Shown here: positions 35,965-43,814 of the stretch, piece by piece
Position numbering within the stretch: the first letter of the stretch is position 1
Layout of the letters: every line of letters begins with the position of its first letter
NCBI GenBank assembly: GCA_964393605.1
Contig: CAYMUL010000001.1
Coordinates: 62,001 to 126,000 of the forward strand
Length of the DNA: 64,000 nt
DNA from: CAYMUL01 sp964393605
GTDB taxonomy: Bacteria; Bacteroidota; Ignavibacteria; Ignavibacteriales; Ignavibacteriaceae
Direction: 5' to 3'
Made by a program: the position numbers and the translations under genes
Notes under the pieces: model-generated
What the model saw: the letters and a program-made list of their open reading frames with translations, nothing else
What the model was told of the DNA's origin: nothing
The model's database searches: none

Positions 35965-35999
35965 AACTAACACAAATGTAACTAACAGAACTGTTAGTT
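35965..35999 (+). repeat. 35-bp structured repeat, copy B, upstream of the AAA ATPase gene
   Basis: AACTAACA-CAA-ATGTAACTAACA-GAAC-TGTTAGTT, matching copy A at all 28 framework positions and differing only in the 3-nt and 4-nt spacers. The second half extends to a perfect 11-bp inverted repeat, GTAACTAACAG-AA-CTGTTAGTTAC (35978-36001). It lies 17 bp upstream of the ATPase start codon, so it would overlap the promoter or 5' leader. Confidence 0.85.
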
Positions 36000-36086
36000 A
36001 CAAGTCTGTTACTTATTATTGTTGGTACAAATCATAGGTGTATCTCAACATTGATGTAGATGAAATATTTATAAACTAGTAACTGA

Positions 36087-36232
36087 AGTTACGCAAAAGC
36101 ACTAATAGCAACGGATGACACAGATACTACAGATTTTCACAGATTTCTATCAGCAAAGATCAGTTATAATCAGTGTTCTGTTTTTAATTGTGGCAATCAC
36201 GAAAATCAGATAACACAAACGATTGCGTAACT
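36087..36232. mobile_element. 146-bp MITE-like element, copy 1
   Basis: Bounded by perfect 10-bp terminal inverted repeats AGTTACGCAA (36087-36096) and TTGCGTAACT (36223-36232). It contains a CGGATGACACAGATACTAC segment also present in copy 2, and internal CACAGATTTTCACAGATTT-type text resembling the intergenic repeats common in many bacterial genomes. No coding capacity, so non-autonomous if mobile. Confidence 0.65.
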
Positions 36233-36403
36233 GCTGTGAATAATGTAATAAGATTTTTATTGTTTTATTTTTCAGTTACTAAGGTTCATTGAAAATAAGG
36301 TTAAGAAGTTCCTAACATGGACAACCAGAACCAAAGTTAAATATCTAACAAGTTATTGTTCTTACTTTCGTAATGAGAGCATTGCAAAACAGCAAAAAAT
36401 ATT

Positions 36404-36568
36404 TCATCCCCGAACGCTTTCGGGATTTGATTTTGTTTGCGTCGTTGCTTTTTACCAATATCTCATCCCAAACGCTTTCGGGATTTCAATAATAAAAATA
36501 TTTTTCCCGTTAGGGAAAATATGTTGGTAACAAAATGCCATGTGATAAAAAAAATCCCGTAGGGATGA
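36404..36568. repeat. Cluster of REP-like CCCGAAAGCG/ATCCCGTAGGG repeats
   Basis: Two near-identical 24-bp direct repeats starting TCATCCC and ending TTTCGGGATTT (36404-36427 and 36463-36486). A hairpin TTTTCCC-GTTA-GGGAAAA is at 36502-36519, and AAATCCCGTAGGGATGA at 36552-36568. TTACCAATAT (36452-36461) and ATATGTTGGTAA (36519-36530) form an outer inverted pair. This resembles dispersed palindromic repeats of the Bacteroidetes/Chlorobi group. Confidence 0.7.
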
Positions 36569-36930
36569 CACAATTTACTCTTCTCATCTTCCTTTACTTC
36601 TTGAACAAAAACCATCGGAACGATTCTGCGAAAAAGATGAACATTTTTCAAATTGTTGTTTTACCCTATCTGACAAGAGTATTCTGAAACGGTGAAAAAT
36701 ATTTTGCCAGATTTGGTAGTGAATCTAATTGGAAGGTACTAATGTGCAAAAGCTGTAGCAATGTATAAACAGAAAAAATTATTTGAATAAAAAAATCATT
36801 TCGAATCTGATTGCAATTTCATGATCAAACAAAAATTGGCAAAGATATACCTTAATTCATTTCTCAACCTTAGTAACTTAAATCCTCCTCACCAGTCAAC
36901 CTTATTCTCTGTCTTTGATCAAGTAACTGA

Positions 36931-37066
36931 AGTTACGCAAAAGCACTAATAGCACACGGATGACACAGATACTACTGATTTATAAATGTTCAAAACAATG
37001 TTCGCATTGTTCAAATATTTGATTGATTTTCTTATAAAATCTGAAACAAAAAACAATTACGTAACT
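36931..37066. mobile_element. 136-bp MITE-like element, copy 2
   Basis: Starts with the same AGTTACGCAA (36931-36940) and ends TTACGTAACT (37057-37066), which is complementary at 9 of 10 positions. The left 50 bp, including the upstream AGTAACTGA and the CGGATGACACAGATACTAC segment, match copy 1 almost perfectly. The interior differs, containing GTTCAAAACAATG...CATTGTTCAA-like foldback. Confidence 0.65.
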
Positions 37067-37159
37067 TCCGTTTTCTGTCTAAATTCTAAAATAAAATTAA
37101 TCTCAATCTTATTGTTGCTTTAATTATTTTGCAAACGAAATTACAAATCAATTAAGCCC

Positions 37160-39004
37160 TTGATGACACAACCAAAAATATTTTTATCACTCTGTTTATT
37201 ATTATTAACGCATGCACCTGCTCAAATATCGTTCGATGCAAATTTTGAAAGTGGCAATCTTAAAACCGTTACGACGACAGATAGCATTAACTACACGATT
37301 ACTACTAATACCGATATTGGTGGCAGGTGGTTTTACTTCAGAATTAAAAACGTAAAAAATAAATATCTTAGTGTTAATGTTTCTTCTTCGGATGTAAAGC
37401 GGGCGGTCTATTCTTACAACGATAAAGATTGGGAACGTTTCTCTTCTTCCGAAAGTCCTTCTACAAATGTATTTCAAAAAACTTATGCACATGACACAGT
37501 TTATGTTGCTTATTATATTCCATACAATTACTCATTTTTACAGGAAAGAATTACAACGTGGTTGCAAAATAGTTTTGTAAAACTTGATACGCTTGGTTTC
37601 ACTCTACGCAATTTTCCGATTCAAGAATTAACAATTACAGATCCTTCAATCCCGAATTTAGAAAAGATTGATGTGTGGATTCACGCGCGAACGCATCCCG
37701 GCGAAACCCCGAGTTCATGGCACTTCGATGGATTTATTGATGAACTAATAAAGAATAATCCTGTTGTAAAACATTATTTAAAAAAATTTGTTTTTCACTG
37801 CATACCATTTACAAATCCCGACGGAGTTTATTACGGACGTTCACGGACAAACTACGACGGTATCGATGTTGAAGCAAATTGGAATCAACCCGACAGCCTG
37901 ACTTGCAAAGAGGTTTTAATTTTGAAATCAAGAATGAACCAAATTAATAACATAAAACCATTGCGTGTTTTCCAAAATTTACACTCACAAGCGTCTCCGT
38001 ATTGTACATTTTGGATACACACTGCATCATCGACTTCCCCCTTATTTTACAAGCGCGAAACGGAATTCGCAAATTTAAACACTTCGGAAAATTCATTCTT
38101 CGAAAAATCTGATTATCGTTTTTCGAATCTGCTTTCAAAATTTCCCGAGGGATGGCTTTGGGCAAATTGGGGCGATACGGTTATGGCTCTCACGTATGAA
38201 ACACCTTATGATTTTTATTCCTCTTCTATTTTAGTAACGAATGAAAATCTTGCATTCCTTGGCGAGCATATGCTATATGCCATCGCTGAGTTTTTACAAA
38301 TCTCGCATGAAGAAAGAATTATACTTGATAACAAAAATGTAGTTTCATTTTGGAATTCTTCGCAAACAGGAATTAATTTTTTCGGTGAAAATTATTTATA
38401 CAAAACTTCATCATCACCTTCCGGCACTGTTGAATTTGCATCTCCAACACTGAAGCGCGGAAACTATGATGTGTTTGCATGGTGGCAGGATAGTTCCATC
38501 AATGCAACGAATGCAAAATTCACAATCCAATCTCCAAATAATTCAACAACCATCTTTCGCAATCAAAAAAATAACGGAGGTGAGTGGAATTTTCTCGCAA
38601 ACATCGGATTTTCAGACAGCGGTAAAATTAATATTGTCGTAAGTGATTCCGCCGACGGAAGAATTATCGCAGATGCGCTCAGAATAATTTATCGCGGTGA
38701 ACAAAGCAATTTGAATGATATTTCTTCCGTGAACAATTTTGAGTTGTTCCAAAATTATCCGAACCCCTTTAACTCTTCAACAACAATTCAATTCATTTTA
38801 AATCAAAGTGAAAAGATTAAACTTCAAATTTTCAATTCGCTCGGAGAATTAATTTTAACGCTCGCCGATGAACAACTTTCTGCGGGCATGCACAAATACC
38901 AAATCGATGCTCAACTGCTTCCTAACCTTGCGAGCGGAATTTATTACTATCGATTGCAAACAAGTGTTTCAGCAAAATCGAAAGGAATGATCTACCTGAA
39001 ATGA
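37160..39004 (+). CDS. Secreted M14 (cytosolic-carboxypeptidase-like) metallopeptidase with golvesin-like and T9SS domains
   Basis: 614 residues. Signal peptide about 1-21. A beta-sandwich N-terminal domain (about 25-155) is like that of CCP/AGBL carboxypeptidases. The M14 core has HPGE (His179, Glu182) and NLHSQ (His275) as zinc ligands and TYETP (Glu347) as general base. A golvesin/xanthan-lyase-type beta domain follows (about 385-515; SFWNSSQTG ... ADALRIIYRG). The sorting domain starts QNYPNPFNSSTTIQF and ends KGMIYLK. Predicted to trim C-terminal residues, perhaps acidic ones as CCPs do, outside the cell. Its stop overlaps the DUF72 start by 4 bp. Confidence 0.85.
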   Translation: MMTQPKIFLSLCLLLLTHAPAQISFDANFESGNLKTVTTTDSINYTITTNTDIGGRWFYFRIKNVKNKYLSVNVSSSDVKRAVYSYNDKDWERFSSSESPSTNVFQKTYAHDTVYVAYYIPYNYSFLQERITTWLQNSFVKLDTLGFTLRNFPIQELTITDPSIPNLEKIDVWIHARTHPGETPSSWHFDGFIDELIKNNPVVKHYLKKFVFHCIPFTNPDGVYYGRSRTNYDGIDVEANWNQPDSLTCKEVLILKSRMNQINNIKPLRVFQNLHSQASPYCTFWIHTASSTSPLFYKRETEFANLNTSENSFFEKSDYRFSNLLSKFPEGWLWANWGDTVMALTYETPYDFYSSSILVTNENLAFLGEHMLYAIAEFLQISHEERIILDNKNVVSFWNSSQTGINFFGENYLYKTSSSPSGTVEFASPTLKRGNYDVFAWWQDSSINATNAKFTIQSPNNSTTIFRNQKNNGGEWNFLANIGFSDSGKINIVVSDSADGRIIADALRIIYRGEQSNLNDISSVNNFELFQNYPNPFNSSTTIQFILNQSEKIKLQIFNSLGELILTLADEQLSAGMHKYQIDAQLLPNLASGIYYYRLQTSVSAKSKGMIYLK

Positions 39005-39879
39005 AAAAAATCGAGAGTAAAATTTATTTTGCAACGTGTAGTTGGAAATATGATTCGTGGAAAGGAATTATTTATCCCGACGAAAAAAAATTTAACTATC
39101 TCGAAGAATATTCGAAATACTTTGATAGCGTAGAGATTGATCAATGGTTTTGGTCTTTGTTTGACGAAAAGAAAATCGGGATGCCGAAGAAAGATGATGT
39201 AATTAATTATGCGAATTCTGTTCCTGATAAGTTTAAGTTCACAATAAAATTACCCAATTCGATTACACTCACTCATTTTTACAAAAAGAAAAAAAGCGAT
39301 CCGCTTGTTGCGAATCCACATTTTCTTTCACACAAATTGATGGAAGATTTTTTAGAACTTCTCGAGCCGATGAAAAACAAAATCGGCGCACTGATGTTTC
39401 AATTCGAGTATCTCAATAAAGAAAAAATTAGTTCGCAAATCGAATTTCAGGAAAGGTTTGAAAATTTTTTAGAGAAAATTGAAAAGTCATTTCCGCTCGC
39501 AATCGAAATCCGCAATCCGAATTATCTAAACAAAAACTATTTCGAATTTCTCGAAAAGAATAATTTGGCGCATGTATTTCTGCACGGATATTATATGCCG
39601 AGTGCGTTTGATATTTATTCAAAATTCTCTATGTTTGCCAAAAATTTTTCTGTAATACGCTTGCACGGACCCGATAGGAGCGGAATTGAAGAATTGACAA
39701 ATGGTATTTGGAACAGTATTGTTCTGCCAAAAGATAACGAGCTGAAAAAAGTAGCCGAAATGATTTTATCTTTAAAAGCAAAAACCGTTGACGTTTTCGT
39801 GAACATAAATAATCATTTTGAAGGAAGCGCACCGTTGACAATTAATAAATTAAAAAAGGAACTTGAAAGTTTTGAATGA
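39001..39879 (+). CDS. DUF72 (YecE-like) TIM-barrel protein
   Basis: 292 residues with the family start IYFATCSWKYDSWKGIIYP, then YFDSVEIDQWFWSL, FKFTIKLPNSITLTH, GALMFQFEY, LAIEIRNPNYL and VIRLHGPDRSG, all positions conserved in DUF72 proteins. They adopt a TIM barrel; the function is unknown, although a metal-dependent enzyme has been suggested. Cytoplasmic. It is coupled by ATGA to the secreted carboxypeptidase, which seems coincidental functionally, and its 3' end overlaps the next gene's TTG start. Confidence 0.88.
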   Translation: MKKIESKIYFATCSWKYDSWKGIIYPDEKKFNYLEEYSKYFDSVEIDQWFWSLFDEKKIGMPKKDDVINYANSVPDKFKFTIKLPNSITLTHFYKKKKSDPLVANPHFLSHKLMEDFLELLEPMKNKIGALMFQFEYLNKEKISSQIEFQERFENFLEKIEKSFPLAIEIRNPNYLNKNYFEFLEKNNLAHVFLHGYYMPSAFDIYSKFSMFAKNFSVIRLHGPDRSGIEELTNGIWNSIVLPKDNELKKVAEMILSLKAKTVDVFVNINNHFEGSAPLTINKLKKELESFE

Positions 39880-40969
39880 TTTTAAACAACATATAATTCT
39901 CACCGCAGTTTTTTCCTGCCTTGTTATTTTTTTCACTCCTCACAAAACTTTAAGCCAAACTCAAAAAGTGGATGGAATTTTTTTCACGCAGAAAAATGTT
40001 TTGTTTCATCTGACCAATGAATCAATCAGTATTAAAGCGGGTGCGGTTGATGTCTTCAGCAAATTAATTGATGGAAAGAAAACTTTTTATTTCTCCCCCG
40101 AAAAGAAGTATTTATTGATTTGCAATTTCAATTTCCCGAAAACAAAAGAAAATTATCACATCACTTTTTTCCTCTTCGATAAAGATTACAAATTAGTCTC
40201 TGAAAAAAAATTAGAAGCGTTTTATGATATGCCGCATCAAATCTTCGCCGTAAATGATAACGGTGTTATTGCCGCATATAATCCTGCGGAAATGAAATTG
40301 AATTTGTACGAAGGAACAATAGAAACGGAAATCTCTCTCGAAGAAAAAATAAATTATGAAATGGAACGCGCGGCATTTTTGCGATTCACGAACAAAGATT
40401 TATTTATTGCAACAACACTTCAGCCGGTTCTTCTGGAAAATAATGAACCGAACACTGCTCTTTATAAAATCGATCTCTCGTCGAAGAATTTCAATAAATA
40501 TATGACAAACCTCTCGGTTGTAACTTCGCTAAATTTAAGCAATGAAAAGATTTTTATTTCGGGTGTGAAATTTCAAAATTCAACTGCACAAGAAAAAACT
40601 TTGGTTATGAATTTGGAACTTTCATCGATCGATGAATTGAATTTTCAAGTTCATTCCGTTTGTGATGAAACAAATTATTTCGGCTCAGACGGAAAAATTT
40701 ATCGAATGGAAAAAGAAGTTTCGATCATTCAAGATTTTTCTTCGCTCGGGAAAATTTTTTCTCACGCAATTGCAAAAGACAATTCTCCCTTTTTGTTAGT
40801 TCAAAAAAATGGAAAGTACGCGGTTGCGGGCTTGATAAATAGAGCCGAAAATCATTTTGAAATTAATTTACTTTCGATGTATTTTGAAACCGATTTTATA
40901 AATGGATTTATTTTTGATGACAACACTTGTTATCTATTCACAAATACACAAACTATTTTTATACACTGA
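39872..40969 (+). CDS. Uncharacterised secreted protein
   Basis: About 365 residues starting at TTG 39872, chosen over TTG 39863 because AAGGA at 39856-39860 is then 11 bp away rather than 2. A signal peptide (HIILTAVFSCLVIFF ... LSQ, about 6-30) precedes a beta-rich body with repeated hydrophobic-charged strands (YFSPEKKYLLICNF, ALYKIDLSSKNF, LVQKNGKYAVAGL) that suggests a beta-propeller. No sorting domain, no lipobox. It overlaps the DUF72 gene and precedes the TonB receptor by 26 bp, so it may belong to the receptor operon, possibly as a periplasmic partner. Function unknown. Confidence 0.65.
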   Translation: MNDFKQHIILTAVFSCLVIFFTPHKTLSQTQKVDGIFFTQKNVLFHLTNESISIKAGAVDVFSKLIDGKKTFYFSPEKKYLLICNFNFPKTKENYHITFFLFDKDYKLVSEKKLEAFYDMPHQIFAVNDNGVIAAYNPAEMKLNLYEGTIETEISLEEKINYEMERAAFLRFTNKDLFIATTLQPVLLENNEPNTALYKIDLSSKNFNKYMTNLSVVTSLNLSNEKIFISGVKFQNSTAQEKTLVMNLELSSIDELNFQVHSVCDETNYFGSDGKIYRMEKEVSIIQDFSSLGKIFSHAIAKDNSPFLLVQKNGKYAVAGLINRAENHFEINLLSMYFETDFINGFIFDDNTCYLFTNTQTIFIH

Positions 40970-40994
40970 TGATATTTTTTCGCGGAGCAAATAA

Positions 40995-43796
40995 ATGAAA
41001 TTTTCTTTACCAATTAAACTCCTCCTCTTATTTTTATTTACAAATTTCTCACTCGCCCAATCCGGGAAAATTGCCGGAAGAATAATCGATAAAATTTCCA
41101 ATGAACCGATTCCGTTCGTCAATGTTATGATTGACGGTACTGCACTCGGCGCGGCTACCGATATTGATGGATACTATTCAATCTTAAATGTCGCGCCCGG
41201 TATATATGCCGTTAAAGCATCTGCAATCGGTTATAACTCCGTTACATTTACGAACATTAGAGTATCAATCGATCTCACTTCAAAAGTAGATTTTGAATTA
41301 TCGGAAACATCCGTTGAGCTTGGCGGTGAAGTTGTTGTAATTGCAGAGAAGCCGCTTGTAACAAAAGATTTAACTTCCTCTACTGCAATTGTTGGAGCAG
41401 ATGAAATTTCTGCGCTACCGGTTACAGAATTTCAAGAAGTGCTGCAATTGAAGGCGGGCATTGTCGGTGGTTCTGTGCGTGGCGGCAGACAGGGAGAAGT
41501 TGTTTATGCAATCGACGGAGTTCCCGTTACTGATGTCTATGACGGCGGAACTGTTGTCGATGTTAACGCAAACTCAATTCAAGAATTGCAATTTGTCTCC
41601 GGTGCTTTTAACGCTGAGTATGGAAGAGCACTTTCCGGTTATGTGAATATTGCGACCAAAGACGGCAACAATAATTTTTCAGGTTCACTTACAACTTATG
41701 TCGGTGATTATTATAGTACTCACGATAATATCTTTCGGCATATTGATCAAACTTCAATTACAAACATTAGAAATTTTGAAGGAACGTTGAGCGGACCGAT
41801 TATTCAGAACTCGATTTATTTTTACGCAAATGCTCGATACATTTATTTTGGCGGGTGGCTGCGAGGAAAAAATGTTTATAATCCTTGGAACATCACCGTG
41901 AACAATGGACCCGATAAACCGCTTGAAGAAAGATACACTTTAAGTTTGGTTCCCGATAGCGGTTTGGGTGATGGCAACATCGTTGATATGAATTGGAATG
42001 AAAAAATTTATGGACAGGGAAAATTAACTTATAGAATTATTCCTGAAATTAAACTTACTTACAACTACATTTACGATCGCGTTGATTATCAAGATTATGA
42101 ACACGCTTTCGCATTAAATCCAGACGGAAGACCAAAACAATTCAGACGCGGCAACACTAATATTTTGGGAATGACACACACTCTCGGCTCAAATACTTTT
42201 TATACTTTGAATCTTTCTTACTTCTTCAAATCATATCGTTCCTATGTTTATGAAGATTATAACGATGCCCGATACACAAACGGGTTGTTATTTTCTCAAT
42301 CTCCCGCAGAAGTTCCAAGCGCATTAACCGGCGGAACAAACAACAATCATTTCAAAAGAACTACCGCTACAATGGGAGTAAAATATGACATCACTTCGCA
42401 GATTACACAAGTGCATCAAGTGAAAGCGGGAGCAGAATTCAACAGACACAATTTAACTTTTGATAATATAAGTTTGATTCAAACTAATTTGAGCGACCCG
42501 GCAGTTACGCGCAATCCGTTCGCTACTATGAGAGTTCCCGATCCGCTTGACCCGGATGATAATTTATCCATAGATCTTTACGAAAGAAAGCCGATTGAAT
42601 TTTCTGCATACGTTCAGGATAAAGTTGAATTGAATGAAATAATTTTGAATCTCGGAATTCGCTTCGATTATTTCTCCCCTGACGGAAAACTTTTAACAGA
42701 TCCGACAGATCCCGATATTTATCGCCCGAGAAATCCCAAACATATTTATGTTGCAGATACCGATAACAACGGGCAGTTAGGACCGGGAGATGCGTTGCAA
42801 ACTTTGGAAGATAGAAAAGTTTATTGGTACACTGATGCAAGTTCAAAAGTGCAATTCAGTCCGAGACTTGGAGTTGCATTCCCTATTACCGACCGCGGTG
42901 TTATTCACTTTTCATACGGACACTTTTTCCAAATTCCGAATTTCAGTTTGCTTTATACAAATCCTGAATACAAATTCGGACAGGGAACGAGCAACGTTGG
43001 AACTGCCGGAAATCCCGATTTAAAACCACAATCAACCATCAGCGGTGAAGTTGGAGTGCAGCAAGCATTGACTGATGAAATATCGATTGACTTAACAGGA
43101 TATTTCAGAGACATTAGAAATCTTGCAGGAACAAGAGCGGACGAAATTTTGATGTTCGGTTCAGGAAAATATTCACAATTTGCGAATAGCGATTTCGGTT
43201 TTGTGCGTGGAATTGTTTTCACTTTAACAAAAAGATTTTCTAACAACTGGGCGGCGACGATCGATTATACTTTACAATCGGCAAAAGGAAATGCTTCCGA
43301 TCCATTCGCAACACGCAATCAACTTGTTGGCGGGCAAAGACCTGAAATACAATTGATTCGACTCGATCAGGATCAAACGCATACTTTTAACACAACATTC
43401 AGTTATTCTTCACCCGATAAATGGGGATTAAGTTTTATCGCTCAGTATGGAAGTGGATTTCCATATACGCCATCGCAATCTCTGGACATCAGTTCTTTAC
43501 TCACGAACAGCGAAATTAAACCAACATTTTTCAATGTTGATTTCAGAGCTTATTATGATTTAAAGATTGATGATTACTCGTTCAATTTGTTCATGAGAAT
43601 TTACAATCTCTTCGACATTAAAAATCAGTTGAATGTTTATAGCGATAGCGGCACTGCCGATTTTACACTTGAAGAATTTTTGAGACGACAGCAAAACCTG
43701 CCCGAGCTTGTCAACACACTCGATGAATATTACAGAAACCCGACCTTCTATTCCGAACCGAGAAGAATTGAAATCGGCGCAACATTTAATTTTTAG
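40995..43796 (+). CDS. TonB-dependent outer-membrane receptor with CarboxypepD_reg-like domain
   Basis: 933 residues. Signal peptide 1-21 (FTNFSLAQ). A CarboxypepD_reg-like beta-sandwich follows (about 23-105; GKIAGRIIDKISNEPIPFVN, DIDGYYSILNVAPGIY), then the plug domain (about 120-225; GADEISALPVTEFQEVLQ, GVPVTDVYDGG, ISGYVNI-like stretch) and a 22-stranded-barrel-sized remainder ending in an aromatic residue (GATFNF). It has the form of SusC-like or Oar-like receptors that import or help secrete large ligands. It stands first in a series with a giant secreted protein, a PorV/PorQ homologue and a T9SS cargo, typical of Ignavibacteria. Confidence 0.9.
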   Translation: MKFSLPIKLLLLFLFTNFSLAQSGKIAGRIIDKISNEPIPFVNVMIDGTALGAATDIDGYYSILNVAPGIYAVKASAIGYNSVTFTNIRVSIDLTSKVDFELSETSVELGGEVVVIAEKPLVTKDLTSSTAIVGADEISALPVTEFQEVLQLKAGIVGGSVRGGRQGEVVYAIDGVPVTDVYDGGTVVDVNANSIQELQFVSGAFNAEYGRALSGYVNIATKDGNNNFSGSLTTYVGDYYSTHDNIFRHIDQTSITNIRNFEGTLSGPIIQNSIYFYANARYIYFGGWLRGKNVYNPWNITVNNGPDKPLEERYTLSLVPDSGLGDGNIVDMNWNEKIYGQGKLTYRIIPEIKLTYNYIYDRVDYQDYEHAFALNPDGRPKQFRRGNTNILGMTHTLGSNTFYTLNLSYFFKSYRSYVYEDYNDARYTNGLLFSQSPAEVPSALTGGTNNNHFKRTTATMGVKYDITSQITQVHQVKAGAEFNRHNLTFDNISLIQTNLSDPAVTRNPFATMRVPDPLDPDDNLSIDLYERKPIEFSAYVQDKVELNEIILNLGIRFDYFSPDGKLLTDPTDPDIYRPRNPKHIYVADTDNNGQLGPGDALQTLEDRKVYWYTDASSKVQFSPRLGVAFPITDRGVIHFSYGHFFQIPNFSLLYTNPEYKFGQGTSNVGTAGNPDLKPQSTISGEVGVQQALTDEISIDLTGYFRDIRNLAGTRADEILMFGSGKYSQFANSDFGFVRGIVFTLTKRFSNNWAATIDYTLQSAKGNASDPFATRNQLVGGQRPEIQLIRLDQDQTHTFNTTFSYSSPDKWGLSFIAQYGSGFPYTPSQSLDISSLLTNSEIKPTFFNVDFRAYYDLKIDDYSFNLFMRIYNLFDIKNQLNVYSDSGTADFTLEEFLRRQQNLPELVNTLDEYYRNPTFYSEPRRIEIGATFNF

Positions 43797-43814
43797 TGCA
43801 ACGGAAAATTTATT

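Larger units (their letters stand above)
36002..37159. other. Gene-free kilobase between AAA ATPase and carboxypeptidase genes
   Basis: No plausible protein gene. The region is made of the two MITE-like elements, the REP-like cluster between them and AT-rich filler. The open frame on the minus strand at 36463-36651 crosses the palindromes and is not credible. The carboxypeptidase promoter must lie in the last 90 bp. Confidence 0.7.

Noticed and set aside
36463..36651. Minus-strand 62-codon frame in the gene-free kilobase
   Set aside because: It crosses palindromic repeats, has no ribosome-binding site and no recognisable domain.
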